64,000 bases of DNA, from assembly GCF_013201975.1 (NCBI RefSeq), contig NZ_CP053845.1, forward strand, positions 1,488,001 through 1,552,000, read 5' to 3'. The translations under genes were made by a program, and so were the position numbers. The number at the start of each line of letters is the position of its first letter. Position 1 is the stretch's first letter. Under the pieces are notes generated by a model. The model ran no database searches. It saw nothing but the letters and a program-made list of their open reading frames with translations, and was not told the origin of the DNA. Positions 21,611 through 40,385 of this stretch are shown piece after piece. The stretch is from Campylobacter sp. CCUG 57310. Its GTDB lineage: Bacteria; Campylobacterota; Campylobacteria; Campylobacterales; Campylobacteraceae.

Positions 21611-22147
21611 ATGAAAAATATTTTAATTTCCCTAGCAGCTATATCGATGCTTTTGCTTGCCGGTTGTTCAGACAGCAGTAAAAAAGAGGTCAAAGATAAA
21701 GTAGAAGCCACAAAAGAGATGACAGAAAAAGCGGTTGATAAAACTAAAGAGATGGCAAATGATACCAAAGAAGCGACAAAAGATATGGCGAACAAAGCTA
21801 TAGATAAGAATGCCGAAATGGCAGATAAGGCTAAAGAAAAGGCTGTCGAGATGAAAGACGCTACTAAGGATATGGCTGAAAAAGCCATGGATAAAACCAA
21901 AGAAGTAGTAACAGAAACAAAAGAAAAAGCTGCCGATATGATGGATAGCGCAAAAGAAAAAACTATAAATGCAGGCGAGAAAGCAAAAGAGATGACAAAA
22001 GATGCTATAGACGCTACAAAAGAAAAAGCCTCGGAGATAAAAGATGCGACTGGCGAAAAGATGCATGATATAAAAGAAGGTGCTAAAGAGCTGGGCGAAA
22101 AAGCCATGGATAAGACAAAAGAAGGTGTCGATAAACTAAAAAATTAA
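21611..22147 (+). CDS. LEA-like repetitive lipoprotein, 178 aa
   Basis: The signal peptide has a lipobox (LLAGC, C19 lipidated). The rest is an almost purely Lys/Glu/Ala/Asp/Met amphipathic sequence with imperfect repeats such as MAEKAMDKTKE and MANKAIDKNAE at 11-residue rhythm. It resembles group 3 LEA/apolipoprotein-like helices, not enzymes. I predict a membrane-anchored, surface-lying helix or disordered protein; a stress or desiccation function is inference from the repeat type. A paralogue follows at 22288. Long antisense ORFs through this region are by-products of the repetitive codons. Confidence 0.85.
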   Translation: MKNILISLAAISMLLLAGCSDSSKKEVKDKVEATKEMTEKAVDKTKEMANDTKEATKDMANKAIDKNAEMADKAKEKAVEMKDATKDMAEKAMDKTKEVVTETKEKAADMMDSAKEKTINAGEKAKEMTKDAIDATKEKASEIKDATGEKMHDIKEGAKELGEKAMDKTKEGVDKLKN

Positions 22148-22166
22148 ACCTCGCAATTTACAAACT

Positions 22167-22191
22167 AAGCGATGGCGCTTGGCTGTCGCTT
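22167..22191 (+). terminator. Terminator after the first LEA-like lipoprotein gene
   Basis: Inverted arms AAGCGA and TCGCTT enclose a GC-containing loop and are followed by TTACTCTTTTTTTACTTC. This is a weak but plausible intrinsic terminator 20 bp after the stop codon. Confidence 0.5.
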
Positions 22192-22240
22192 TTACTCTTT
22201 TTTTACTTCTTATAATATTAACAAAACAAAAATAGCTATA

Positions 22241-22261
22241 TTAACTTTATTTATATACAAT
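22241..22261 (+). promoter_or_regulatory. Promoter of the second LEA-like lipoprotein gene (duplicated element)
   Basis: TTAACTTTA-N4-TATACAAT, identical in sequence and spacing to the element upstream of the first lipoprotein gene. It is followed by AAAAAGGA as ribosome-binding site. Confidence 0.55.
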
Positions 22262-22287
22262 AGCCTAAATTTTAAAAAGGATTTGTA

Positions 22288-22599
22288 ATGAGACGAATTT
22301 TAATACCTGTGTCGATATTGATGCTGATATTCTTGGGTTGTTCAGATAGCGATAAACAAGAGGCTAAGAACGCTGTTGAAAGTGCTAAAAACATTGTAAA
22401 TGAAGCCATAGACAAAAGTGCCGATGTAGCAAACGAGGCTTTAAAAAAGACTGAAAATTTCAGGCAAAACGCTAAAGATATGGCCAAAGACGCTATAGAC
22501 GGCGCTAAAGAAAAAGCAAATGAAATAATGGATAGCACTAAAGAAAAAATTGACAACACAAATAAAGATCCTAAGGATGATGGTATACTTAGAACTTAA
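22288..22599 (+). CDS. LEA-like lipoprotein paralogue, 103 aa
   Basis: The N-terminal signal ends in FLGC with C18 as the lipidated residue, followed by SDSDKQEAKNAV, close to the SDSSKKEVKDKV of the upstream gene. The body repeats AKDMAKDAIDGAKEKANEI-type helices but is 75 residues shorter, having fewer repeat units. Together with the duplicated promoter, this indicates tandem duplication followed by repeat loss or gain. Function unknown; probably anchored in the inner or outer membrane. Confidence 0.82.
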   Translation: MRRILIPVSILMLIFLGCSDSDKQEAKNAVESAKNIVNEAIDKSADVANEALKKTENFRQNAKDMAKDAIDGAKEKANEIMDSTKEKIDNTNKDPKDDGILRT

Positions 22600-22770
22600 A
22601 TTTATGAAGGCAAGAATACTCGCCTATTTTGCAAATCTACTCAATCATTAAATCTATTAGCTGGATAAATTTATACTATTTGCTGTGATTAAAAATTTAT
22701 TTATTGTCATTATAGGTATTTCATATTTTAATTACAATAAATTTTAGCACCTTACATAAAAGCCAGAAGG

Positions 22771-22847
22771 TGGTGTCCTCAGCGAGATTCGAACTCACGG
22801 CCTCAAAATTAGGAATTTTGCGCTCTATCCTGCTGAGCTATGAGGAC
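22771..22847 (-). tRNA. tRNA-Arg (anticodon CCT)
   Basis: Full cloverleaf on the minus strand: acceptor GTCCTCA pairing with TGAGGAC, D-stem GCTC/GAGC, anticodon stem CAAAA/TTTTG with loop TTCCTAA (anticodon CCT, reads AGG), T-arm TTCGAAT and encoded CCA (22771-22773). It stands alone; the flanks on both sides are AT-rich with no gene seen. Confidence 0.95.
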
Positions 22848-23058
22848 AATTTTAAGAATAAAAAGTATATCAAAAAATATAAATTATATTTCATGTCAAT
22901 TATATTTTTCAAATAAGTTCTTTGAACTCTTTTTATAGAAATTTCTAATTTATATATAAAAACTCAGAGTTCATTTGATTATTTATAGCAACTTTAAATA
23001 CTATGATATAATTTTTGATTGTTTTAAGTAAAACTACCTTGGTTAATAAATTTAAAAA

Positions 23059-23077
23059 GGGCGAGAAAACCTCGCCC
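23059..23077 (-). terminator. Intrinsic terminator after fusA
   Basis: On the minus strand GGGCGAG, loop GTTTT, CTCGCCC, then TTTTTAAA: a 7-bp GC-rich perfect stem followed by a T run, 7 bp after the fusA stop. It ends the rpsL-rpsG-fusA transcript. Confidence 0.9.
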
Positions 23078-23083
23078 GAAATT

Positions 23084-25162
23084 TTAGCCGTTTCTCTTTT
23101 TGATAATCTCTTCGGATACGTTTTTAGGAACTTCCTCATAGTGATCAAATTCCATAGAATACGTAGCACGACCTTGTGTTTGACTTCTAAGATCCGTTGA
23201 ATAGCCAAACATCTCAGCAAGTGGGCAAAATGCCGTAACAATCTTATTTCCACTTCTTTCATCCATAGAGCTAATCTGTCCTCGGCGCTTATTAAGATCG
23301 CCGATAACATCACCCATATAATCCTCAGGAGTTTCAACCTCAACCTTCATCATAGGCTCAAGGATAACAGCGCCCGCTTTTCTAGCACCTTCTTTAAAGC
23401 CCATTGAAGCGGCAAGCTTAAACGCCATCTCGGAGCTATCCACTTCATGATAACTTCCGTCAAACAACGTAACTTTAACGTCCTCTACAGGGTATCCTGC
23501 AAGAACACCGTTTTGAAGTGCCTCTTTACAACCTTTATCAACAGCAGGGATATATTCTTTAGGAACTACGCCGCCCTTAATGTCATTAACAAACTCATAG
23601 CCGCTGCCCGGCTCAAGTGGCTCAAGACGCAAGAATACGTGCCCATATTGACCACGTCCGCCTGATTGTTTAGCATATTTATACTCTTGCTCAACTGTTT
23701 TGCGAATTGTCTCACGATATGCAACTTGTGGCTGACCGACTTCTGCGTCAACTTTAAATTCGCGAAGCATACGATCAACGATAATCTCAAGGTGAAGCTC
23801 GCCCATACCAGATATAATTGTTTGACCACTCTCTTCATCTGTTCCTACTCTGAAGCTTGGATCTTCTTGTGCAAGCTTTTGAAGCGCAAGAGCCATTTTC
23901 TCTTGATCGGCTTTTGTTTTTGGCTCAACCGCAACAGAAATAACAGGCTCAGGGAAGTCCATCTTCTCAAGTATTACTTTATCTTTCTCACTTGCAAGAG
24001 TGTCTCCTGTAAGCGTATTTTTAAGACCGACTACGGCACCGATCTCGCCTGCGTGAAGGACTTTAATCTCTTCTCTTTTGTTAGAGTGCATCTTTAAAAG
24101 ACGACCGATTCTTTCTTTGTTGCTTTGAACGGTATTGTAAGCATAGCTTCCGCTCTCAAGCTCACCGCGATAAACGCGTATAAAAGTAAGTTGTCCTACA
24201 AACGGGTCTGTCATAATCTTGAATGCAAGAGCCGCGAATTCACCGTTATCGGTTGATTCTACAAGAACCTCTTGACCGTCTTCATACTGACCCTTTATAG
24301 CCTCAATCTCATCAGGAGCAGGCAAATAATCGACAACAGCGTCAAGTAAAGGCTGAATTCCTTTATTTTTAAACGCAGTTCCGCAAAGCATAGGCGTCAT
24401 AGTCATTCTTAAACAACCAGCTTTTATGCCTTTTTTAATCTCTTCTTCGGTTAACTCTTCACCGCTAAAGAATTTCTCCATCAGGCTATCATCTGTTTCA
24501 GAAACAGCTTCAACAAGCTTATTTCTATATTCGTTCGCTTTTTCTACTAGCTCGGTAGGAATTTCTTTTTCTACATAAGTTGTAGGCTTGCTTTCATCTT
24601 CCCAAACATATGCCTTCATTCTTACAAGATCGATAACACCTTTAAAGTTATCCTCGGCTCCTATTGGAATTTGGATAGGCACGGGGTTTGCTTTTAGCCT
24701 ATTTTTAATTTGCTCTTCAACGTTAAAGAAATTTGCGCCGATTCTGTCCATTTTATTTACAAAAACTATTCTTGGAACGCCGTATTTATTAGCTTGTCTC
24801 CAAACCGTTTCAGATTGAGGTTGAACACCGCCAACCGAACAAAATACCGAAACCGCTCCGTCAAGAACGCGCATAGAACGCTCAACTTCAATAGTAAAAT
24901 CAACGTGGCCCGGAGTGTCGATAAGATTTATTTGATGCTCTTTCCAATAAGCGGTAGTAGCGGCGGAGGTTATAGTGATACCTCTTTCTTTCTCTTGTTC
25001 CATCCAGTCCATAGTAGCAGCGCCGTCATGAACCTCGCCAAGCTTGTGGCTAAGTCCCGTAAAAAATAAAATTCTCTCGCTAGTAGTCGTTTTGCCCGCA
25101 TCAATGTGAGCTGCAATACCGATATTTCTAACCATATGAAGTGGGGTTTTTCTGTCTGACAT
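23084..25162 (-). CDS. fusA: Elongation factor G
   Basis: 692 aa. G-domain motifs are G1 AHIDAGKTT near residue 17, G3 DTPGHVDF and G4 NKMD, with domains II-V complete to the C-terminus. It is the translocase GTPase of translation. Third gene of the str operon (rpsL-rpsG-fusA), 12 bp after rpsG. Unlike the E. coli str operon, tuf is not attached here but lies about 13.5 kb away in the tRNA cluster. Confidence 0.98.
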   Translation of the reverse strand: MSDRKTPLHMVRNIGIAAHIDAGKTTTSERILFFTGLSHKLGEVHDGAATMDWMEQEKERGITITSAATTAYWKEHQINLIDTPGHVDFTIEVERSMRVLDGAVSVFCSVGGVQPQSETVWRQANKYGVPRIVFVNKMDRIGANFFNVEEQIKNRLKANPVPIQIPIGAEDNFKGVIDLVRMKAYVWEDESKPTTYVEKEIPTELVEKANEYRNKLVEAVSETDDSLMEKFFSGEELTEEEIKKGIKAGCLRMTMTPMLCGTAFKNKGIQPLLDAVVDYLPAPDEIEAIKGQYEDGQEVLVESTDNGEFAALAFKIMTDPFVGQLTFIRVYRGELESGSYAYNTVQSNKERIGRLLKMHSNKREEIKVLHAGEIGAVVGLKNTLTGDTLASEKDKVILEKMDFPEPVISVAVEPKTKADQEKMALALQKLAQEDPSFRVGTDEESGQTIISGMGELHLEIIVDRMLREFKVDAEVGQPQVAYRETIRKTVEQEYKYAKQSGGRGQYGHVFLRLEPLEPGSGYEFVNDIKGGVVPKEYIPAVDKGCKEALQNGVLAGYPVEDVKVTLFDGSYHEVDSSEMAFKLAASMGFKEGARKAGAVILEPMMKVEVETPEDYMGDVIGDLNKRRGQISSMDERSGNKIVTAFCPLAEMFGYSTDLRSQTQGRATYSMEFDHYEEVPKNVSEEIIKKRNG

Positions 25163-25174
25163 GAATTTTCCTTC

Positions 25175-25657
<483 letters not shown>

Positions 25658-25719
25658 TCAAATTTTTATAAATTTTACTCAAACGCAACTAAATTAAAAG
25701 CGCGTCTGCGAACCTAATT

Positions 25720-26109
25720 TTATTTCTTTGCTGCGCCTGCTTTAGGACGTTTAGCACCGTATTTAGAACGCGAAACCGTTCTTTTTGCAACACCGGCCGT
25801 ATCAAGAGCACCGCGAACGATATGATATTTAACACCCGGTAAGTCTTTAACCCTTCCTCCGCGAACCAGCACAATGCTGTGTTCTTGTAGGTTGTGACCC
25901 TCACCGCCGATATAGCTAATAACTTCAAAGCCGCTAGTTAATCTAACCTTGGCAACTTTTCTCAAAGCAGAGTTTGGTTTTTTCGGAGTTGTAGTATAAA
26001 CTCTCGTGCAAACGCCTCTTCTTTGAGGACACTCTTTTAGCGCAGGCGATTTTGATTTTACAATCACTTTCTTGCGCTCTTTTCTGACCAATTGATTTAT
26101 GGTTGGCAC
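25720..26109 (-). CDS. rpsL: 30S ribosomal protein S12
   Basis: 129 aa. [13 protein letters not shown] start, [19 protein letters not shown], and the decoding-centre loop [17 protein letters not shown] with the streptomycin-related lysines in wild-type form (PKKPNS and [10 protein letters not shown]). The start codon is GTG (26109). First gene of the str operon, with a TATAAT box 37 bp upstream. Confidence 0.98.
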   Translation of the reverse strand: MPTINQLVRKERKKVIVKSKSPALKECPQRRGVCTRVYTTTPKKPNSALRKVAKVRLTSGFEVISYIGGEGHNLQEHSIVLVRGGRVKDLPGVKYHIVRGALDTAGVAKRTVSRSKYGAKRPKAGAAKK

Positions 26110-26146
26110 AGTAATTCCTTTCGACTAAATTTATTAAAAAGACCTA

Positions 26147-26152
26147 ATTATA
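26147..26152 (-). promoter_or_regulatory. -10 element of the rpsL-rpsG-fusA promoter
   Basis: TATAAT on the minus strand within AAATATAATTAGG, 37 bp before the rpsL GTG. Upstream is T-rich without an obvious -35 box. A GAAAGGAA ribosome-binding site precedes rpsL. Confidence 0.55.
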
Positions 26153-26199
26153 TTTAAATACAACTTAAATTAATGTAAATCCTGTATTTTTGCTGAAAT

Positions 26200-26589
26200 T
26201 TAATCAGCCTTTAATGCGTATTTGCCGCTACCTGTAAATAAAATAGACAAAGCAAGAGTCATATAAAGATATACAATTTCGGCTTTAAATCCACCGACAT
26301 TAGTAAGCTCAAACAGATTTGCAAGACCGTGAAATGAATACAAAATAGTAAGGCATGTCCCAATAAGCAAGATGCTTCCTATCCTTGAAAAAATTCCTAA
26401 AATTATCATCAAAGGAGCCAAAACCTCTCCGACATACGCAAAATAAGCCATAAATTCAGGCAAGCCTGCTTTACTAAGAATAGCCTTTACTCCGCCGATT
26501 CCGTTCATGATTTTGCTAAATCCGTGTGTCAAAACACAAATTCCAAGACCAAGTCTTGCAACAAGAATTCCTAAATCTAAATTTTTCAT
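26200..26589 (-). CDS. DoxX family membrane protein
   Basis: 129 aa with four hydrophobic helices. DoxX-family features include LGILVARLGLGICVLTHGF at the start, GLPEFMAYFAYVGEVLAPLM in the middle and a C-terminal GSGKYAL. Members of this family occur with thiosulfate oxidation or redox stress genes, but many have no known function. It lies alone between the rpoC terminator and the rpsL promoter, on the same strand. Confidence 0.82.
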   Translation of the reverse strand: MKNLDLGILVARLGLGICVLTHGFSKIMNGIGGVKAILSKAGLPEFMAYFAYVGEVLAPLMIILGIFSRIGSILLIGTCLTILYSFHGLANLFELTNVGGFKAEIVYLYMTLALSILFTGSGKYALKAD

Positions 26590-26644
26590 GTTACTCCGAT
26601 TAAATTTTGATATTTTATTTGTTAAAAATAGAATTTGATTAAAA

Positions 26645-26669
26645 GCTCCGCCGAATTTAAAGGCGGAGC
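26645..26669 (-). terminator. Intrinsic terminator after rpoC
   Basis: Perfect 8-bp stem GCTCCGCC/GGCGGAGC with a 9-nt A/T loop, followed on the minus strand by TTTTAATC. It is located 7 bp after the rpoC stop codon and closes the large rpl-rpo operon. Confidence 0.88.
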
Positions 26670-26675
26670 AAAATG

Positions 26676-35385
<8,710 letters not shown>

Positions 35386-35387
35386 TT

Positions 35388-35409
35388 AAGGAAGCCCGAG
35401 AGCTTCCTT
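35388..35409 (-). terminator. Hairpin in the rplL-rpoB gap, possible attenuator
   Basis: Perfect 8-bp stem AAGGAAGC/GCTTCCTT with a 6-nt loop, followed on the minus strand by AATTAAATTTTAG. The T run is weak, so partial read-through is expected. E. coli has an attenuator at the same position that sets the ratio of ribosomal protein to polymerase expression; equivalence here is inference. Confidence 0.6.
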
Positions 35410-35433
35410 CCAAAAATAACAAAATAATAAATA

Positions 35434-35808
35434 TTATTTAAGCTCGACTTTAGCGCCTGCTTCTTCAAGTTGTTTTTTAGCTTCTTCAGCTTCAGCTTTG
35501 CTAACTCCTTCTTTAAGAACTGAAGGTGTTTGCTCAACTGCGTCTTTAGCCTCTTTAAGACCAAGACCTGTAAGAGCTCTAACAACCTTAATAACGTTGA
35601 TTTTCTTATCTCCACCGTCAAGCAAAACAATGTTAAATTCAGTTTTTTCTTCAACTTCTGCCGCTGCTGCGCCGCCTGCTGCGCCTGCTACCATAACCGG
35701 AGCTGCGCTTACGCCAAATTTCTCTTCAAATTCTTTTACTAATTCGCTTAACTCTAATACTGAAAGATTAGAGATAAATTCTAGTACATCTTCTTTAGTA
35801 ATTGCCAT
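35434..35808 (-). CDS. rplL: 50S ribosomal protein L7/L12
   Basis: 124 aa. N-terminal dimerisation domain ([20 protein letters not shown]), an Ala/Gly-rich hinge (about 38-52) and the C-terminal domain with [20 protein letters not shown]. It forms the flexible stalk that recruits translation GTPases, bound to L10. It lies 18 bp after rplJ. Confidence 0.97.
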   Translation of the reverse strand: MAITKEDVLEFISNLSVLELSELVKEFEEKFGVSAAPVMVAGAAGGAAAAEVEEKTEFNIVLLDGGDKKINVIKVVRALTGLGLKEAKDAVEQTPSVLKEGVSKAEAEEAKKQLEEAGAKVELK

Positions 35809-35826
35809 TTTTAAATTCTCCTAATT

Positions 35827-36309
35827 TTATGCTGATTGTTCTTTTTTCTCTTTAAGCGCATTTAATCCAATTGTGAAATTTTGGATAGGCGCATTCCAAA
35901 CTTGCAATAACATTGCAATAAGCTCATCACGACTTGGCATTTTAGATAGTGCTTTAACTTTTTCAACACTAGCAACTTCGCCATCAATGTGTGCTGTTTT
36001 AATCTTAAACAACTCACTGTTAGTCTCTTCAAATTTAGCCGCAACTTTAGTAGCCGAAAGCTGGTCGCCCCAAATGAATATATTGGTATCTTTAAGAGCC
36101 ATATCGCCTTTATCCGCATTCTTAAGTGCGATATTTGCAAGAGTGTTTTTTACTACTTGAACTTTTACGTTTTGCTCTCTTGCAGCATTTCTTAATACTT
36201 CAAGCTTCTTAACGCTAAGTCCACGGTAATCACATACTATAATCGCTTCATTCTCTTTAAATTCAGCTTCAAGTTTTGCTATTATTTCAGATTTTTCGCT
36301 TCTTGTCAT
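35827..36309 (-). CDS. rplJ: 50S ribosomal protein L10
   Basis: 160 aa. [17 protein letters not shown] start, [16 protein letters not shown] and [12 protein letters not shown] typical of L10. The C-terminal helix carries the L7/L12 dimers. The 104-bp gap upstream to rplA contains a structured leader that could bind the L10-L12 complex for autoregulation. Confidence 0.96.
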   Translation of the reverse strand: MTRSEKSEIIAKLEAEFKENEAIIVCDYRGLSVKKLEVLRNAAREQNVKVQVVKNTLANIALKNADKGDMALKDTNIFIWGDQLSATKVAAKFEETNSELFKIKTAHIDGEVASVEKVKALSKMPSRDELIAMLLQVWNAPIQNFTIGLNALKEKKEQSA

Positions 36310-36413
36310 TCATTCTCCTTTCCGACCGGTGATTTCAAGCAGAGCGGGTCGTCCAATTAAGTCTACTGACCTCGGCTATCTCCAATCTAAGATATAAATT
36401 TATTAAAATTTAG
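36310..36413 (-). promoter_or_regulatory. Candidate L10 leader RNA upstream of rplJ
   Basis: The 104-bp rplA-rplJ gap is unusually GC-containing for this genome and holds pairing segments, for example GACCCGC and ACCGGTCGG on the minus strand, next to a GGTCAGTAGAC stretch. In many bacteria the leader here binds L10-(L12)4 and represses rplJL translation. I could not fold it formally, so the assignment rests on position and local pairing. Confidence 0.4.
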
Positions 36414-37118
36414 TTAACGTAAATCCATCAACTCTTGAGTCTCAAGCGATACAGATGGACTCATAGTTAGTGATAACGCTGCATTTTTAATATATCTTCC
36501 TTTTGCAGCTGCCGGCTTATGTTTGTTTATAGCTTTAATAAAAGTTGAAATGTTATCGTTAAGTTGCTCTTTTGAAAAACTTACTTTACCAAGCCCGGCA
36601 TGGATATTTCCTTGTTTATCTACACGGAAATTTACCTGACCGCTTTTTGCATTATTAACAGCTTGAGCAACATCCATTGTAACAGTTCCAGTTTTAGGGT
36701 TTGGCATAAGACCTTTTGGTCCAAGTATACGACCCACTTTACCTACAAGACCCATTAAATTTGGAGTAGCTATGAGGACATCAAAATTCATTACGCCTTT
36801 TTGGATATCTTCAATCAAATCATCACTTCCGACGATATCCGCACCCGCCGCTTTAGCTTCATCAGCCTTAACGTCTTTTGCGATAACCGCTACACGAACA
36901 GCCTTACCTGTTCCAGCAGGAAGAACAACCGAACCTCTTACCATCTGATCGGCATGTCTTGGATCAACGTTAAGTTTAAGTGCTATTTCAACCGTTTCAT
37001 CAAATTTTGCAGAAGCAAGAGTTTTAACAGTATCGATTGCTTCATCTAGTGCATAAATTTTATTTGCATCTATTTTTTTAAGTAGTTCGCTAAATCTTTT
37101 TGTAGTTTTTTTTGACAT
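36414..37118 (-). CDS. rplA: 50S ribosomal protein L1
   Basis: 234 aa. Conserved [20 protein letters not shown] near the N-terminus, [19 protein letters not shown] and the C-terminal [16 protein letters not shown] block. It forms the L1 stalk at the E site and often represses its own rplK-rplA mRNA. It follows rplK with a 63-bp gap. Confidence 0.97.
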   Translation of the reverse strand: MSKKTTKRFSELLKKIDANKIYALDEAIDTVKTLASAKFDETVEIALKLNVDPRHADQMVRGSVVLPAGTGKAVRVAVIAKDVKADEAKAAGADIVGSDDLIEDIQKGVMNFDVLIATPNLMGLVGKVGRILGPKGLMPNPKTGTVTMDVAQAVNNAKSGQVNFRVDKQGNIHAGLGKVSFSKEQLNDNISTFIKAINKHKPAAAKGRYIKNAALSLTMSPSVSLETQELMDLR

Positions 37119-37181
37119 TAATTTCTCCGCATTTTAAAGTGCTTCCGCCTTAAAATTTAAATCCTTGGCGGTTTAAGGATT

Positions 37182-37607
37182 TTAATCAATGATATCTATG
37201 CCCATCGAGCGAGCAGAACCTGCAATAATTTTAGCGGCTTGCTCTTTGTTGTTAGTGTTTAAATCAACGATTTTTCTATCTACGATTTCAAGTACTTGAG
37301 CTTTAGTAAGCTTTCCTACTTTATTTTTTAGCGGATTATCCGCACCTTTTGATATGCCGGCTGCTTTTTTAATCAAATCTGTAGCAGGCGGTTGCTTTGT
37401 GATAAAAGTAAAGCTTCTATCCGCATAAACAGTGATAACTACAGGGATATTATATCCTGCCATATCTTTTGTTCTTTCGTTAAACGCCTTACAAAACTCC
37501 ATAATATTTACACCTTGCTGACCTAGAGCAGGACCTACCGGTGGGCTTGGGTTTGCTTTAGCTGCTGCAATTTGTAATTTAATTTCGCCTATAACTTTCT
37601 TAGCCAT
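37182..37607 (-). CDS. rplK: 50S ribosomal protein L11
   Basis: 141 aa. [20 protein letters not shown] with the proline-rich linker and the C-terminal rRNA-binding domain ending in ARSMGIDI. It binds the GTPase-associated centre of 23S rRNA. It lies 10 bp after nusG. Confidence 0.97.
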   Translation of the reverse strand: MAKKVIGEIKLQIAAAKANPSPPVGPALGQQGVNIMEFCKAFNERTKDMAGYNIPVVITVYADRSFTFITKQPPATDLIKKAAGISKGADNPLKNKVGKLTKAQVLEIVDRKIVDLNTNNKEQAAKIIAGSARSMGIDIID

Positions 37608-37617
37608 AAACTTCTCC

Positions 37618-38148
37618 TTATACTATCTTCTCAACTTGTGAATACAAAATTTCAACCGGTGTACTTCTGCCAAAAATAGAGACATTAAGTCTTAACTTAC
37701 CATGTATCATATCATACTCTTCGACTATACCGGTAAAATTCGCAAAAGGCCCATCTATAATGCGAACACTCTCACCGTTATCAAATGAAATTTTAGGTTT
37801 AGGTGCTCCGCGTTTTTGAACTTTTTCTAATATTAAATTTATATCTTTATCGCTTAAAGGGGTTGGTTTTTTTGATTCACCTATAAATCTTCCAACTTTT
37901 GGCAATGATTGAATTTTATGCCAAAGCGCAGTGTCCAAATCAAGATGTGCAAAAGCATAGCCCGGATAAAGGCTTCTTTCGTTTATTTTTTTCTTGCCGT
38001 TTTTAATCTCAATCACATCTTCAGTAGGAACAACAACTTCTTTAAGCTGATCTTCTATATTATGATCTCTTACTAAATTTTCAATAGCTCTCTTAACACT
38101 CATCTCGCTGCCGGCGTAAGTTTGAATCGCATACCATTTATGTGCCAT
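37618..38148 (-). CDS. nusG: Transcription termination/antitermination factor NusG
   Basis: 176 aa. NGN domain starting [20 protein letters not shown] with YPGYAF, and a C-terminal KOW domain ([19 protein letters not shown]). It links RNA polymerase to Rho or the ribosome. It lies 13 bp downstream of secE, in the conserved secE-nusG-rplK order. Confidence 0.97.
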   Translation of the reverse strand: MAHKWYAIQTYAGSEMSVKRAIENLVRDHNIEDQLKEVVVPTEDVIEIKNGKKKINERSLYPGYAFAHLDLDTALWHKIQSLPKVGRFIGESKKPTPLSDKDINLILEKVQKRGAPKPKISFDNGESVRIIDGPFANFTGIVEEYDMIHGKLRLNVSIFGRSTPVEILYSQVEKIV

Positions 38149-38161
38149 AACCTACAACCTT

Positions 38162-38341
38162 TTAAATTAATTTTGAAAGAGAATAAGACATCACCACATC
38201 AACAAGTGCTAGAAACAGTGAAACTACCGCCACAACCGCAAAAACAGTTATAAACGCATTTCTTACTTGCTCTTTCGTAGGGAATATAACCTTTTTTATT
38301 TCTGCACTAGAGAGTTTTAAATAGTTCGTTAATTTTTCCAT
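38162..38341 (-). CDS. secE: Preprotein translocase subunit SecE
   Basis: 59 aa from the ATG at 38341 (MEKLTNYLKLSSAEIKKV). A longer in-frame reading would start inside the tRNA-Trp gene and is rejected. The single C-terminal transmembrane helix (about 27-50), preceded by the amphipathic KKVIFPTKEQVRNAF, is the classic short SecE. It stabilises SecY in the inner-membrane translocon. Confidence 0.93.
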   Translation of the reverse strand: MEKLTNYLKLSSAEIKKVIFPTKEQVRNAFITVFAVVAVVSLFLALVDVVMSYSLSKLI

Positions 38342-38355
38342 TTTCAACCTTATGA

Positions 38356-38431
38356 TGGCAGGGCAAGAGGGATTCGAACCCCCAACCATTGGATTTGGAA
38401 TCCAGCGCTCTACCGTTGGAGCTATTGCCCT
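38356..38431 (-). tRNA. tRNA-Trp (anticodon CCA)
   Basis: Acceptor AGGGCAA pairing with TTGCCCT, D-stem GCTC/GAGC, anticodon loop TTCCAAA with anticodon CCA, T-loop TTCGAAT, encoded CCA (38356-38358). The top of the anticodon stem shows a C-A mismatch. It sits between rpmG (12 bp away) and secE (15 bp away) and must be cut out of the same transcript. Confidence 0.95.
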
Positions 38432-38442
38432 AAGTGAGCATA

Positions 38443-38616
38443 TTAGCTCTTTAGTTTAACTTCTTTATGAACTGTGTGTTTTTTTAATCTTGGACAATAT
38501 TTTTTAATTTCCAACTTTTCAGTAGTTGTCTTACTGTTTTTTGTCGTAGTGTAATTAATATCACCAGACTCTGAACATTTAAGACCAATCTTTACTCTAC
38601 TATTATTTTTTGCCAT
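38443..38616 (-). CDS. rpmG: 50S ribosomal protein L33
   Basis: 57 aa, read directly from the sequence. It starts [17 protein letters not shown], contains [20 protein letters not shown] and ends [19 protein letters not shown]. These are the L33 hallmarks (YxTxKN and YCPRLKKHT). Only the cysteine in GLKCSES and the single C of YCP remain, so the zinc ribbon is of the reduced type. An AAAGGAAA ribosome-binding site precedes the ATG. It lies between tuf and tRNA-Trp. Confidence 0.95.
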   Translation of the reverse strand: MAKNNSRVKIGLKCSESGDINYTTTKNSKTTTEKLEIKKYCPRLKKHTVHKEVKLKS

Positions 38617-38669
38617 AAATTTCCTTTAAAAAGCGGAGAAAAATCTCCGCTAAAAATCAAAATATTAAA

Positions 38670-39869
38670 TTAAGCTAATATTTTAGAAACAACACCTGAA
38701 CCAACTGTTCTACCACCCTCACGGATCGCAAAACGTGTTCCCTCTTCAAGAGCAACAGGTGCTATAAGTTCAACTGTAATTTTTAGGTTGTCGCCAGGCA
38801 TAACCATCTCTGCTCCCTCAGGAAGTGTGATAGAACCTGTAACATCAGTTGTTCTTACATAAAATTGTGGTCTATAGTTGTTGAAGAATGGAGTGTGGCG
38901 TCCGCCTTCCTCTTTTGTAAGGATATAAACTTCACCCTCAAATTTTGTATGTGGAGTAATTGATTTTGGCTTACATAGAACCATGCCACGCTCAACATCC
39001 TCTTTTTTAGTGCCTCTTAGAAGTACACCAACGTTGTCGCCTGCTTCACCTTGCTCCATCTCTTTTCTAAACATCTCAACACCAGTAACTGTTGTTGTTT
39101 GCGTATCTCTAATACCAACAATTTCGATTGTGTCGCCAACTTTTACAAGACCTTTTTCAATTCTACCTGTAACAACCGTACCACGACCAGAAATTGAGAA
39201 TACGTCTTCGATTGGCATCAAGAAATCTTTATCTGTAGCGCGAACTGGAGTTGGGATATAACTATCAACAGCAGCCATAAGCTCCATAACTTTTGCTGAC
39301 CACTCGCCGTCTTTACCTTCTTTAGCTTCATTTAGAGCTTGAAGAGCAGAACCAGCTACGATCGGAGTGTCGTCTCCTGGGAAGTCATACTCACTAAGAA
39401 GTTCGCGAATTTCCATCTCTACTAGCTCAAGAAGTTCGGCATCATCAACCATATCAGCTTTGTTCATGAAAACAACGATATATGGAACACCAACTTGGCG
39501 AGATAGAAGGATGTGCTCTCTAGTTTGTGGCATCGGGCCGTCCGCTGCAGAAACAACTAGGATAGCGCCGTCCATTTGAGCAGCACCTGTAATCATGTTT
39601 TTAACGTAGTCGGCGTGACCCGGGCAGTCAACGTGAGCATAGTGGCGATTGTCTGTCTCATACTCAATGTGTGAAGTTGCAATCGTAATACCGCGCTCTT
39701 TTTCTTCTGGAGCATTATCGATATTGTCATAATCTTTAAGCTCAGCAAGACCTTTTCTTGAAAGAACAGCAGAGATAGCAGCTGTTAGAGTTGTTTTACC
39801 ATGGTCAACGTGACCGATAGTACCTATATTTACGTGTGGCTTGTTACGTGAAAATTTTTCTTTTGCCAT
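38670..39869 (-). CDS. tuf: Elongation factor Tu
   Basis: 399 aa. G1 GHVDHGKT at 19-26, DCPGHADY (G3), NKAD (G4), and complete domains 2 and 3 ending [10 protein letters not shown]. It delivers aminoacyl-tRNA to the ribosome. It is placed directly after four tRNA genes, as tufB is in E. coli, and is the only tuf in the window. Confidence 0.98.
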   Translation of the reverse strand: MAKEKFSRNKPHVNIGTIGHVDHGKTTLTAAISAVLSRKGLAELKDYDNIDNAPEEKERGITIATSHIEYETDNRHYAHVDCPGHADYVKNMITGAAQMDGAILVVSAADGPMPQTREHILLSRQVGVPYIVVFMNKADMVDDAELLELVEMEIRELLSEYDFPGDDTPIVAGSALQALNEAKEGKDGEWSAKVMELMAAVDSYIPTPVRATDKDFLMPIEDVFSISGRGTVVTGRIEKGLVKVGDTIEIVGIRDTQTTTVTGVEMFRKEMEQGEAGDNVGVLLRGTKKEDVERGMVLCKPKSITPHTKFEGEVYILTKEEGGRHTPFFNNYRPQFYVRTTDVTGSITLPEGAEMVMPGDNLKITVELIAPVALEEGTRFAIREGGRTVGSGVVSKILA

Positions 39870-39954
39870 ATCTTCCTCCGTAATGATATTTGTTACTTTA
39901 AAATTAAAAATTCATGCTTGTTTTATACTTTATCTATATTTTTAGTAAAATCCG

Positions 39955-40029
<75 letters not shown>

Positions 40030-40161
40030 GTTACAAACGCTTGGCAATACAGAATTTCATAAAACAAACATAAACAACTCTATGGAATAAATTTGGCAGA
40101 CTGTATAAATGTATAAAAATTTTACAGCTCCCAGTTTTACTCCAAATTCTTACCCAAATCT

Positions 40162-40238
40162 TGGAGCGGGAAACGGGACTCGAACCCGCGACCCTCAGCT
40201 TGGAAGGCTGATGCTCTAGCCAACTGAGCTACTCCCGC
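40162..40238 (-). tRNA. tRNA-Gly (anticodon TCC)
   Basis: Acceptor starting GCGGGA, anticodon stem TCAGC/GCTGA with loop CTTCCAA (anticodon TCC), T-loop TTCGAGT, encoded CCA. The 132 bp between it and tRNA-Thr(GGT) are AT-rich with nothing recognised. Confidence 0.95.
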
Positions 40239-40246
40239 GTATAGCA

Positions 40247-40331
<85 letters not shown>

Positions 40332-40385
40332 CTATTTAACATTAATAATTTTATTTGGTATTTCTGGTCAAACACTGTTACAAAA

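Noticed and set aside
21592-22107. Long antisense ORF opposite the LEA-like lipoprotein gene
   Set aside because: It is rich in Ser, Phe and Ala because it mirrors the repetitive Lys/Glu codons of the sense strand; no start context or family similarity.
22608-22627. Hairpin after the second lipoprotein gene as terminator
   Set aside because: The AGGCAAG/CTCGCCT arms contain a mismatch in a very short stem and only a short T run follows; too weak to call.
38162-38389. Longer secE reading starting inside tRNA-Trp
   Set aside because: The extra N-terminal codons are the tRNA sequence itself; the ATG at 38341 gives the conserved SecE start.
40030-40161. Searched for an extra tRNA or small gene between tRNA-Thr(GGT) and tRNA-Gly
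   Set aside because: No cloverleaf or convincing ORF; only AT-rich spacer.
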